Positions 1 to 6,026 of a stretch of 6,301 nucleotides of DNA are shown here, one piece after another (position 1 is the stretch's first letter; every line of letters starts with the position of its first letter). The DNA is taken from positions 1 through 6,301 of the forward strand of contig CALKDE010000120.1 in NCBI GenBank assembly GCA_938082955.1, in the 5' to 3' direction. This DNA is from an uncultured Pseudomonadales bacterium. GTDB lineage: Bacteria > Pseudomonadota > Gammaproteobacteria > Pseudomonadales > Pseudohongiellaceae. Made by a program: the position numbers and the translations under genes. The notes below the pieces were generated by a model, which worked only from the letters and a program-made list of their open reading frames with translations, did not search any database and had not been told where the DNA came from.

Positions 1-97
1 GATTCTGAAACACGCCCCAGAACCTCCACAGGCTCCTATGCATGGCAATATCGAAGACGTGTTCCTTGCACTTACTGGCCACGGGCTAAGGGACTAA
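1..97 (+). CDS. ABC transporter ATP-binding protein, C-terminal end (partial)
   Basis: The first 31 visible codons (frame starting at base 2) end in a TAA at 95-97. The tail reads IEDVFLALTGHGLRD. The pattern EDVFL-x-LTG-x-x-LRD is the characteristic C-terminal end of DrrA/CcmA-type ATPases, which power ABC-2 exporters of drugs, lipids or polysaccharides; this subunit would bind ATP on the cytoplasmic face of the membrane. The Walker and signature motifs lie outside the window, so catalytic competence cannot be judged. The stop codon shares its last A with the ATG of the permease that follows (TAATG), so the two proteins are almost certainly translated as a coupled pair and form one transporter. 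The transported substrate cannot be read from this fragment. Confidence 0.85.
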   Translation, partial: ILKHAPEPPQAPMHGNIEDVFLALTGHGLRD

Positions 98-1188
98 TGC
101 CAACTAAACTACAACTACATCTAGCCAAGATATTCCTGAAAATTTTCTTGCGTGACAGACAGTCAATTTTCTTCAGCCTATTTTTCCCAATTATTTTTAT
201 GACCGTGTTCGCTTTCGCAAACAACGGCGAAGTCGACCCCATCAAGCTCGGCATCGTAAACAATTCTGCTAGCGAAGTAGCATCCGATTTTTCACAGATA
301 CTGAATGACAATTTGCTGTTCAATGTCACAGTAGGGGAAGAATCAATCCTGCGGGCAGAGCTCGTGGACGGCGATCAGACCATGTTGCTTATACTGCCCG
401 AGGACTTCGATGCGCAAAGCGATGGAGCTGAGTTGCAACTACTCGTGGATGCAGCGCAAGTACAACAGCTGGGCCTAATCATGCCGCTGCTCGAGCAGAC
501 ACTAATTTCGATCGAACGCGAGTTTAGGAATATCGAACCGATGTTCACACTCACCATTGAGGATGTGCAGGCGCGCTCGCAACGTTATCTGGATTTTTTG
601 TTGCCGGGTTTGATGGCTTTTACCCTCATGCAACTTAGTATTGCTGGCAGCGGATTTAATATCGTTGAGTTTCGCCGCAAAGGCATTCTGAAGAGGCTTT
701 TTGTCACACCGATCAAGCCTCATGATTTCATAACTGCTATCGTTCTCGCCAGAATGGCAATCATATTGATTCAACTCACGGTGCTAATTCTTTTTTCCGT
801 GACCATTCTCGATGTCAGTATTGTCGGCAATTTCGCCTCTTTCTATTTAATGATTATTCTAGGCACCTTTATTTTTCTCTGCTTAGGATTCTGCCTGGGC
901 AGCATAGCTAAGACTCAACAGGCGGTTATGGCTGTGGGAAATATTGTGATATTCCCGCAAATACTCTTGTCTGGCGTGTTCTATCCAATAGAGTCTATGC
1001 CCGAACTAGTTCAACCTATCGCGAATTTGCTACCACTGAGCTTTGTGTCCACCGCCATGCGCGAGATTGCAAACAATGGTGCAAGCTTACTTGAAATCAC
1101 GCCTACCCTACTAGGCATCGCGGCTTGGTTTGTAATTGCATTTGTGTTGGCGACAAGGCTATTTGTTTGGAAGGAAGTGGCAAACTAG
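97..1188 (+). CDS. ABC-2 type transporter permease
   Basis: This 363-residue inner-membrane permease is probably the partner of the ATPase that ends at base 97. The layout is that of the ABC-2 family: one N-terminal membrane helix (about 24-41), a long extracytoplasmic domain (about 45-163), then five further helices (about 166-189, 211-237, 248-270, 277-295 and 338-354). Residues 191-212 (EFRRKGILKRLFVTPIKPHDFI) match the cytoplasmic coupling segment that touches the ATPase. Residues 291-324, with LSGVFYPIESMP and NLLPLSF, match the usual ABC-2 signature before the last helix. The large external loop resembles YhhJ/DrrB-like or NatB-like exporters rather than short capsule-export permeases. 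The start is fixed by overlap with the upstream stop and by an AAGGGA sequence (88-93) just before it. Export of a drug, lipid or other hydrophobic compound is likely by family, but the substrate is unknown. Confidence 0.9.
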   Translation: MPTKLQLHLAKIFLKIFLRDRQSIFFSLFFPIIFMTVFAFANNGEVDPIKLGIVNNSASEVASDFSQILNDNLLFNVTVGEESILRAELVDGDQTMLLILPEDFDAQSDGAELQLLVDAAQVQQLGLIMPLLEQTLISIEREFRNIEPMFTLTIEDVQARSQRYLDFLLPGLMAFTLMQLSIAGSGFNIVEFRRKGILKRLFVTPIKPHDFITAIVLARMAIILIQLTVLILFSVTILDVSIVGNFASFYLMIILGTFIFLCLGFCLGSIAKTQQAVMAVGNIVIFPQILLSGVFYPIESMPELVQPIANLLPLSFVSTAMREIANNGASLLEITPTLLGIAAWFVIAFVLATRLFVWKEVAN

Positions 1189-1303
1189 TCCGCTAGAAAA
1201 CCTCTGGGCAGACTCGAACAAAATGCATCATTGTCTGGCCTTCTCTAAGTAGTAGGACCCTGTTCGCGAGTTGTTGCTGTGCAAAAGATTTCGTCCAGAG
1301 GCA

Positions 1304-1333
1304 GTGACATTCACAAATTACTTGTAATATAGT
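1304..1333 (+). promoter_or_regulatory. Candidate sigma70 promoter of the cytochrome c' gene
   Basis: GTGACA (1304-1309, 5 of 6 to the -35 consensus) is followed after 18 bp by TATAGT (1328-1333, 5 of 6 to the -10 consensus). Transcription would start near 1340 and give a leader of about 100 nt before the ATG at 1441. It lies in the 252-bp gap after the permease, where I see no clear terminator, so some read-through from the transporter operon is possible. Found by eye only. Confidence 0.5.
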
Positions 1334-1357
1334 CTGCAACTGCAGTTTTGCAGAAGG

Positions 1358-1388
1358 CGAGTTTTAGGGCCCTGTTGCCCAACACTCG
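1358..1388 (+). promoter_or_regulatory. Possible hairpin in the cytochrome c' leader
   Basis: CGAGT (1358-1362) pairs with ACTCG (1384-1388), and inside it GGGC (1367-1370) pairs with GCCC (1377-1380) around a 6-nt loop, with a small internal loop between the stems. A separate 7-bp inverted repeat, TCTGCAA (1333-1339) with TTGCAGA (1348-1354), lies just before it at the predicted transcription start. No T-run follows either, so they are not intrinsic terminators. They could stabilise the mRNA or regulate the gene, or be chance. Confidence 0.25.
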
Positions 1389-1440
1389 GCTAAACGAATT
1401 AATTTAACTAGCAATATCCTATAAAGGATCGGAGATATAA

Positions 1441-1929
1441 ATGATCAAAAAAGCACTTGTACTAATTTCTGCTTTAGCGATACTTGTTTCGGGCACTCTG
1501 TTTACAGCGTCAGCTCAAGACGAACCTACACCAGAGCAAATGGCAGCAGGAGCTGCCGAAACGCGTCAGTCTGTGTTCAAGCTACTTTTATTTAATCTTC
1601 TTCCTATAGCAGGTATGGCACAGGGCGCGCCTTTTAATGCAGAACTTGCAGAAAAAAATGCGCTTAACATAGCCGCTCTTGCGCCGATGATTCCCGATTT
1701 GTTCGCTGCTATGGATACTCGCGATTTCGATGTGGAAACCGAAGCCTTAGATGTGATTTGGGAAGACTCTGCAGGATTCGCCGAAAAGGCTCAAGCATTA
1801 CTCGAGGGAGCTAATACTTTTGCGGAAGTAGCTGCCGGCGGTGACATGGCTGCGACTTTAGGTGCGTTCCGAGGGCTCGGTGGTAGTTGTGGAAACTGTC
1901 ACGATGACTTCAGAGTAGACAACGACTAA
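1441..1929 (+). CDS. Cytochrome c' (class II c-type cytochrome), periplasmic
   Basis: This 162-residue precursor has a Sec signal peptide (hydrophobic core about 6-20, likely cleavage after the A-S-A at 23-25), leaving about 137 residues, a normal size for a cytochrome c' four-helix bundle. The haem site CGNCH (150-154) is near the C terminus, as the family requires, and H154 is the proximal ligand. R158 occupies the H+4 position of the conserved proximal arginine. By recalled comparison with Alcaligenes xylosoxidans cytochrome c', R42-Q43-S44 matches its helix A R12-Q13-S14, and I106-W107 matches a conserved IW pair, which places F46 at the distal haem position. The family binds NO and CO and is linked to NO tolerance. 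The start is supported by GGAG (1431-1434), 6 nt before the ATG. The gene is monocistronic, with its own promoter and terminator. Confidence 0.93.
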   Translation: MIKKALVLISALAILVSGTLFTASAQDEPTPEQMAAGAAETRQSVFKLLLFNLLPIAGMAQGAPFNAELAEKNALNIAALAPMIPDLFAAMDTRDFDVETEALDVIWEDSAGFAEKAQALLEGANTFAEVAAGGDMAATLGAFRGLGGSCGNCHDDFRVDND

Positions 1930-1950
1930 CTAGTTTCATTGTAGGAAATT

Positions 1951-1978
1951 AAAAAGGCAGCCTAGGCTGCCTTTTTTT
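1951..1978. terminator. Bidirectional rho-independent terminator
   Basis: GGCAGCCTAGGCTGCC (1956-1971) is a perfect 16-base palindrome able to form a 6-bp GC-rich stem with a CTAG loop. It is flanked by five A (1951-1955) and seven T (1972-1978), so the transcript from either strand ends in a hairpin followed by a U-run. It lies 22 bp after the cytochrome c' stop and 22 bp beyond the end of the opposing di-heme cytochrome gene, so one element serves both convergent genes. Confidence 0.93.
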
Positions 1979-1999
1979 GTCTAAATATTTAAACTGAGG

Positions 2000-2893
2000 T
2001 TATTCGGATTGGTTGTGCCGCGTAAAGAATGCCGCAAGCGCGTCTCTGTCTTCATCGCTTATTTTGCTAGTGTTGTGTTCGACAACATCGTTCATGTCGC
2101 CGCCAGCAAAGTCACCATCAGGTTTCAAACCGATAAAGAGAAAGATATCAAAATTATTTGTGGTCCACTCACTTAGCGCTTCTGCATTTATTGCCTCAAT
2201 GACTTCTTCGCCCAAAGTCGCACCTGCAAATTCTCTACTAGCGTCGAGAATCCCCACTGCATTTCTTGGCGTATGGCACTCACTACAATGTCCAAGATTG
2301 CGCGCAAGATAGGCCCCACGTGCAACTAATTTGTCATCGAAGCTTTCGGCATCAGCTTCGCTCATGTCTGCCAATAAGTTCCACCCGGCCATGGCCCAGC
2401 GGTTTAACCAGATCGGCGTTTGGGCTTTTGGGACCACATTGTTTTGCGGCTCTAGGCTCATAAGGTAGGAACCGATATCCAGCACATCTTCGTCGCGCAG
2501 GCCTGCATAGGCGCGATACGGGAATGCCGGATAGTAAAAGCTACCGCCAGGCTTACGGCCGTGCTGTAAAGCGAGCAGAAAATCCTTCGCTTGCCAACTG
2601 CCAATCCCGGTCTCCATATCAGGAGTGATATTTGGCGCATAGAACGTACCAAAATCTGACTCTAACGCGAGACCTCCGACAAACGATTCCTCCTCATCTT
2701 CGCCGCGGTGGCAGCTAATACAGCCTCCGGCTATCACTAGATATTTGCCGCGCTCGATAGCCTCTTCAGATTCAGACAATGCAGCGGAACCGGAGACAGA
2801 AGGTGGCAGGAATAACAGCAAAGCCATCAAAATCAGTACACAGAAACTACCAATAAGAAATAGTTTTACCTTCGATTGAGCCAACTGCGCCAT
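2000..2893 (-). CDS. Membrane-anchored di-heme cytochrome c
   Basis: This 297-residue protein has an uncleaved-looking N-terminal anchor (about 11-31) followed by two cytochrome c domains in the periplasm. Domain 1 carries CISCH (58-62) and the family motifs FGTFYAPNITPDMETGIG (81-98) and YYPAFPY (120-126). Domain 2 carries CSECHTPRN (203-211) and a likely distal Met, M267, in GGDM. These motifs are typical of cytochromes that take electrons from periplasmic alcohol, aldehyde, gluconate or similar dehydrogenases, although AdhB-type subunits usually have three haems. No dehydrogenase gene is adjacent in this window. Domain 1 has L132 in the AYAGLRDEDV stretch where relatives usually have the ligand Met. 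The start is supported by GAGG on the minus strand (2902-2905), 8 nt before the ATG. The gene lies 77 bp downstream of the flavin oxidoreductase on the same strand and may be co-transcribed with it. Confidence 0.88.
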   Translation of the reverse strand: MAQLAQSKVKLFLIGSFCVLILMALLLFLPPSVSGSAALSESEEAIERGKYLVIAGGCISCHRGEDEEESFVGGLALESDFGTFYAPNITPDMETGIGSWQAKDFLLALQHGRKPGGSFYYPAFPYRAYAGLRDEDVLDIGSYLMSLEPQNNVVPKAQTPIWLNRWAMAGWNLLADMSEADAESFDDKLVARGAYLARNLGHCSECHTPRNAVGILDASREFAGATLGEEVIEAINAEALSEWTTNNFDIFLFIGLKPDGDFAGGDMNDVVEHNTSKISDEDRDALAAFFTRHNQSE

Positions 2894-2921
2894 TTCTTCA
2901 ACCTCGTTTTAACGTTCTAGA

Positions 2922-2950
2922 AATCTAGCCCGCATAGGTAGTCTAATCAA
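2922..2950 (-). promoter_or_regulatory. Weak candidate promoter for the di-heme cytochrome gene
   Basis: On the minus strand TTGATT (2945-2950) is followed after exactly 17 bp by TAGATT (2922-2927); each hexamer matches the sigma70 consensus at 4 of 6 positions. The spacing is ideal but the hexamers are weak. The gene could instead be read only from the promoter before the upstream oxidoreductase. Confidence 0.28.
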
Positions 2951-2970
2951 TTCTCGCGACTTCTATGCTA

Positions 2971-4065
2971 CTAGACAAGCTCGGTTAACTGTTCTTTACG
3001 AAAAGTCTCAATCGAATCCATGTCGTTATTTTTTACTTTGTTAGCCCAATCAGGGTTCGCTATCAAAGCGCGACCCACGGCGATCAGGTCAAACTCATCG
3101 GCTTGCATGCGGCTGAGTAGCTCATCGATCCCTGCCACTTCCGCAGAACCATCACTATAGGTCGCAACGAATTCTTCACTTAGACCAACACTACCCACAC
3201 TGATTGTTGGCTTAGCTGTTATCTTCTTAACCCAGCCTGCTAGGTTTAGCGAAGAGCCATCGAATTCCGGCTCCCAAAATCGTCTCGTGCTGCAATGGAA
3301 AATATCTACGCCCGCATCGCAGAGGGGGCTGAGAAATTGCTCCAGCTCATCCGCCGTGTGTGCCAGTTTCGATTCGAAATCCTGTTGTTTCCATTGTGAG
3401 AAGCGCAAAATCACAGGAAAGTCGTCGCCTACTTCTCCGCGTATCGCCTGCATAATCTCAACCGCGAATCGTGTTCGATTTTCAACAGAGCCTCCGTACT
3501 TATCATTTCTTTGATTAGTGCCTTCCCAAAAGAAATTATCGATCAGATAGCCATGTGCTCCGTGTAATTCGATGGCATCGAATCCAAGACGAACGGCGTC
3601 GGATGCAGCTTGGGCATAAGCTGCAACCAGTTCATCGATCTCGGTCGTGGAAAGTGGCTCTAGTACTTTTTTATCTGGGCCTAACAGTCCCGAAGGTGTC
3701 GCTGAGGCATAGTCTGGATATGGCCCTTCGCCTGGTTTACGAATCGAGCCTACGTGCCACAACTGTGGTGCTATCTTGCCGCCTGCATCATGTACAGCCT
3801 TAACCACTTTTTCCCAACCTTCTAAGGCTTCGCCGTGGAAACAAGGTATTTGCACCCCTGATGAAGCGGCCCTGTGATTGACGGTTGTGCCTTCAGTAAT
3901 GATTAGTCCGACACCGCCTTCGGCACGCTTTCTGTAATATTCTTCGACATTGGTATCGGGTATACCATTTGGGGAGAACTGTCTCGTCATAGGCGCCATG
4001 ATAATGCGATTGGGTAATTGTAGCTTCGGGTGATTGAACGGCTTAAAGAGTACATCTGAATTCAT
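2971..4065 (-). CDS. NADH:flavin oxidoreductase, Old Yellow Enzyme family
   Basis: This 364-residue cytoplasmic FMN enzyme, a TIM barrel of the usual OYE length, would reduce activated C=C bonds of enones, or nitro compounds, with NAD(P)H. APMTR (24-28) has T27 at the flavin-tuning position, as in class I OYEs such as PETN reductase, where YqjM-type enzymes have Cys. PQLWH (100-104) supplies the FMN-contacting Q101. HGAHGYL (168-174) gives the substrate-binding pair H168/H171 and the proton donor Y173. R221 and VGRALIANPDW (330-340) fit FMN and phosphate binding. The segment RFSQWKQQDF (221-230) and the CSTRRFW stretch (258-264) appear to mark a particular subfamily. The start is supported by AGGA on the minus strand (4072-4075), 6 nt before the ATG. 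It has its own likely promoter and may be co-transcribed with the downstream cytochrome. The physiological substrate is not known. Confidence 0.93.
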   Translation of the reverse strand: MNSDVLFKPFNHPKLQLPNRIIMAPMTRQFSPNGIPDTNVEEYYRKRAEGGVGLIITEGTTVNHRAASSGVQIPCFHGEALEGWEKVVKAVHDAGGKIAPQLWHVGSIRKPGEGPYPDYASATPSGLLGPDKKVLEPLSTTEIDELVAAYAQAASDAVRLGFDAIELHGAHGYLIDNFFWEGTNQRNDKYGGSVENRTRFAVEIMQAIRGEVGDDFPVILRFSQWKQQDFESKLAHTADELEQFLSPLCDAGVDIFHCSTRRFWEPEFDGSSLNLAGWVKKITAKPTISVGSVGLSEEFVATYSDGSAEVAGIDELLSRMQADEFDLIAVGRALIANPDWANKVKNNDMDSIETFRKEQLTELV

Positions 4066-4105
4066 TGTCTATCCTGTTAATTTGTTTGCCAAACGAATGG
4101 CGTGC

Positions 4106-4134
4106 ATTCTATTGCTTGGATTTGTGTCTGTCGA
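4106..4134 (-). promoter_or_regulatory. Candidate sigma70 promoter of the flavin oxidoreductase gene
   Basis: On the minus strand TCGACA (4129-4134) is followed after exactly 17 bp by TAGAAT (4106-4111). Both hexamers match the consensus at 5 of 6 positions. Transcription would start near 4099, about 34 nt before the ATG at 4065. It lies in the 90-bp gap after the acid phosphatase gene, where no intrinsic terminator is seen, so the oxidoreductase can be expressed independently of, or in addition to, read-through. Confidence 0.5.
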
Positions 4135-4155
4135 CTTATCAAATCGTATCAGTAC

Positions 4156-4995
4156 CTACGGGGCCCAAGCAGCACGTGTCGCAGCGCGCCTGAGGATATC
4201 GCGATTCTCATCAGTTGCAGCGGGCTCTGACTCACCGAAAATTGCACGAATCCAATGACCGTCGGTTGGGTTTGGAAAAAGGATATAGTCGCGACCATAA
4301 CGCTCTTTGTCCTGCTCCATAAGATTCATGCGCTGATCTACATCAGTGGAGTAATAGCGACGCGCAAAGTCATTAAGATTGTCACCTAGCAGCGCGACCA
4401 CTTCATAGTCCTCTCTTATCTGCTGCTGCACTAGTTCCTTGTTGGAACTCTCTCGCAAGACTCGCACATGCGACGTGTCTACGAGAGGGAAGCCAACGGC
4501 GTTTAAGTTTTCAATCGCCAGCTGTACTGTGGTCTCACCCTGATCACGGTTGGTCACATAGAAAATTTCAACTGAATTGCTCACGCAGAAATTCAGGAAC
4601 TCCAATGCCCCCGGACTTGCGACTGCGCGATTCTCCTCGATCCAACGATCCCAGGACGCATCGTCGAAAAAGTCTTGTCCCTGAGTGATGAGGTAGCCCC
4701 AGTAGTCATTCGCCAGTAACAAGGTTTCATCGACATCACTAATTACTGCAAGTGGCAGAGAGTCGTCTTGTTTCTGCGCCAAAGCAATCTCGACGCGCAG
4801 GCGAGCGATATTGAAGCCCTGGTGATAGAGCGCGCGAAATTCGGCGGCGGTCTGTTTCCATGCCATCGCCATCAGTAGATTATTCTCGATGTCCCCGTCG
4901 TTGCGGGTTGCGTTCTGTCCTAGCGCCGGCATCGCTGCGATCAATGCCATGGAAATCGCCAGAGTCTTTACTAGTACTTTTACTGTCTCGTGCAT
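4156..4995 (-). CDS. Exported class C acid phosphatase (HAD superfamily, e(P4)-like)
   Basis: This 279-residue protein starts with a Sec-type signal (hydrophobic 11-25, likely cleavage near the A-L-G at 24-26). The HAD motifs are all present: DVDET (87-91) with the nucleophile D87 and acid/base D89, T148 in FYVTNR, K186 in SSNKE, and GDNLNDF (204-210) with metal-binding D205 and D209. DxDET plus GDNLxDF is the class C acid phosphatase signature, and WKQTAAEFRALYHQ (46-59) resembles the N-terminal helix of Haemophilus lipoprotein e(P4), which dephosphorylates NMN and 5'-nucleotides. Unlike e(P4) there is no lipobox cysteine, so it should be soluble in the periplasm. Motif I is slightly divergent (A95 where Asn or Thr is usual). 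The start is supported by AGGA (5003-5006, minus strand), 7 nt upstream. It is transcribed divergently from a SurE homologue, suggesting a shared role in nucleotide breakdown. Confidence 0.9.
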   Translation of the reverse strand: MHETVKVLVKTLAISMALIAAMPALGQNATRNDGDIENNLLMAMAWKQTAAEFRALYHQGFNIARLRVEIALAQKQDDSLPLAVISDVDETLLLANDYWGYLITQGQDFFDDASWDRWIEENRAVASPGALEFLNFCVSNSVEIFYVTNRDQGETTVQLAIENLNAVGFPLVDTSHVRVLRESSNKELVQQQIREDYEVVALLGDNLNDFARRYYSTDVDQRMNLMEQDKERYGRDYILFPNPTDGHWIRAIFGESEPAATDENRDILRRAATRAAWAP

Positions 4996-5028
4996 GAGTA
5001 AATCCTAAAAGGTGTATCGCTATAAATT

Positions 5029-5046
5029 GTACAAGCTAGCCTGTAC
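5029..5046. promoter_or_regulatory. 18-bp near-perfect palindrome, possible operator
   Basis: GTACAAGCTAGCCTGTAC is symmetrical except for one A/C pair: arms GTACA and TGTAC around a central GCTAGC. It lies 34-51 bp upstream of the acid phosphatase start and overlaps a possible minus-strand -10 box, TATAGT (5045-5050). A TTGATT (5066-5071) lies upstream of that box, but the spacing of 15 bp is short. The position suits a repressor site acting on the phosphatase, or on both divergent genes. No known binding motif is recognised. Confidence 0.35.
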
Positions 5047-5112
5047 TATAGACGTTTGGGTTGTTAATCAATCCTAATTCAATTTCGCTGACAACAATAC
5101 TTCATAACAACT

Positions 5113-5133
5113 TATTGCGATAGTAAGGCAATA
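5113..5133 (+). promoter_or_regulatory. Inverted repeat just upstream of the SurE ribosome-binding site
   Basis: TATTGC (5113-5118) and GCAATA (5128-5133) form a perfect 6-bp inverted repeat with a 9-nt loop, ending 3 nt before the GAGGA Shine-Dalgarno sequence (5137-5141). It could be a protein-binding dyad or a weak mRNA hairpin that modulates translation. No convincing sigma70 promoter for the + strand was found in this gap; CTGACA (5088-5093) is the best -35-like hexamer but has no good partner. Confidence 0.25.
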
Positions 5134-5145
5134 TCCGAGGAATAG

Positions 5146-5991
5146 ATGATGGGACCAATAAAAAGCTCAATACGCCTCTCTCAATTTGCGGCGGCGATTG
5201 TTCTGACCTGTTTCAGTGCAGTAGCGTCGGCTCAATCCTATCGTGTACTGCTTTCAAACGATGATGGAATAGAATCGCCACGCCTACATGCTTTGCACGC
5301 AGCTCTTTCACAACTTGAAGGTGTAGAAATAGTTGTCTCCGCTCCGAACGTGAATCAGTCAGGCTCCAGTCAATCCTCAATAGGCTCTATAACAGTCGAC
5401 AACTTTGAGCTAGATGGCCGCTTCTTCGGCTACGCCGTTCACGGCAGGCCGGCCGATGCGGTCCGCTTCGGCATAAAGGAGCTGGGAAAAGATCAACCCT
5501 TCGATATCGTCGTGTCTGGCATTAATCGCGGCGCAAACGTTGGGAACGTTTCACATCTATCTGGAACGGTGGGGGCAGCAATGGAGGGCTTGTATCACGG
5601 ACTTCCGGCAATCGCCGTCTCGGAAGACCCGAATAGCGAAAATACCGCCATCACTGGAAAGTTTGCTGCCGACCTAGTCGATCGATATCGCAAACTCGGT
5701 GCGCCTAGTGGCACGATGATCTCTATCAACGTCCCCGCCGGACCCCTGAAGGGGGTAGCCGTAAGGCCCATGGGAGATTCTTACCTGGGTACCGCTCGTT
5801 ATGATCCTACTGTAAGAGACTCCATGACCACAGACTATGAAAGTGTACGAATTATTGTGGATTCCGAAGACTCTACGACCGACACCTATGCCTACCAACA
5901 AGGGTATATATCGGTAACGCCGCTTAAATTCGATTGGACCGACTTCGAAATACTCGATGAAGTAGCATCATGGAACCTACAGATAGACTAA
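5146..5991 (+). CDS. SurE-like 5'/3'-nucleotidase with signal peptide
   Basis: This 281-residue protein has an N-terminal Sec signal (hydrophobic 14-25, A-S-A at 27-29, likely cleavage before Q30), then a full SurE domain of about 250 residues, the normal size for the family. SNDDGI (37-42) carries metal ligands D39 and D40, QSGSS (71-75) supplies the ligand Ser, and SGINRGANVG (124-133) the ligand Asn. HGRPADAVRFG (99-109), HLSGTVGAAMEG (137-148) and the terminal GYISVTPL (253-260) are further SurE hallmarks. SurE enzymes dephosphorylate nucleoside 5'- and 3'-monophosphates and some polyphosphate; most are cytosolic, so the export signal is notable. Two adjacent ATGs (5146 and 5149) are possible: GAGGA at 5137-5141 lies 4 nt from the first and 7 nt from the second, which favours the second slightly. 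Not the stress-linked surE-pcm locus. Confidence 0.92.
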   Translation: MMGPIKSSIRLSQFAAAIVLTCFSAVASAQSYRVLLSNDDGIESPRLHALHAALSQLEGVEIVVSAPNVNQSGSSQSSIGSITVDNFELDGRFFGYAVHGRPADAVRFGIKELGKDQPFDIVVSGINRGANVGNVSHLSGTVGAAMEGLYHGLPAIAVSEDPNSENTAITGKFAADLVDRYRKLGAPSGTMISINVPAGPLKGVAVRPMGDSYLGTARYDPTVRDSMTTDYESVRIIVDSEDSTTDTYAYQQGYISVTPLKFDWTDFEILDEVASWNLQID

Positions 5992-6026
5992 TCCGGATAG
6001 CCTATTAAACGGTGCAGGGGAAGGTA

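Noticed and set aside
502..774. Open frame on the minus strand inside the permease gene
   Set aside because: It lies fully within a well-supported transporter gene, its protein has no recognisable domain, and no ribosome-binding site was evident.
1223..1252. Very short ORF (9 codons) in the gap before the cytochrome c' gene
   Set aside because: No Shine-Dalgarno sequence and it lies upstream of the likely promoter.
2916..2928. CTAG-AAAT-CTAG inverted repeat before the di-heme cytochrome gene
   Set aside because: Only four-base arms; it overlaps a weak -10 candidate but is too short to claim as an operator.
4088..4101. Hairpin GCCA-TGGC after the acid phosphatase gene as a terminator
   Set aside because: Only four base pairs and no U-run follow on the minus-strand transcript.
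5088..5105. Possible Pho box (CTGACAA then ACTTCAT, 4 bp apart) upstream of the SurE gene
   Set aside because: The two half-sites match the CTGTCAT consensus at only about 5 and 4 of 7 positions, which is close to chance in AT-rich DNA.
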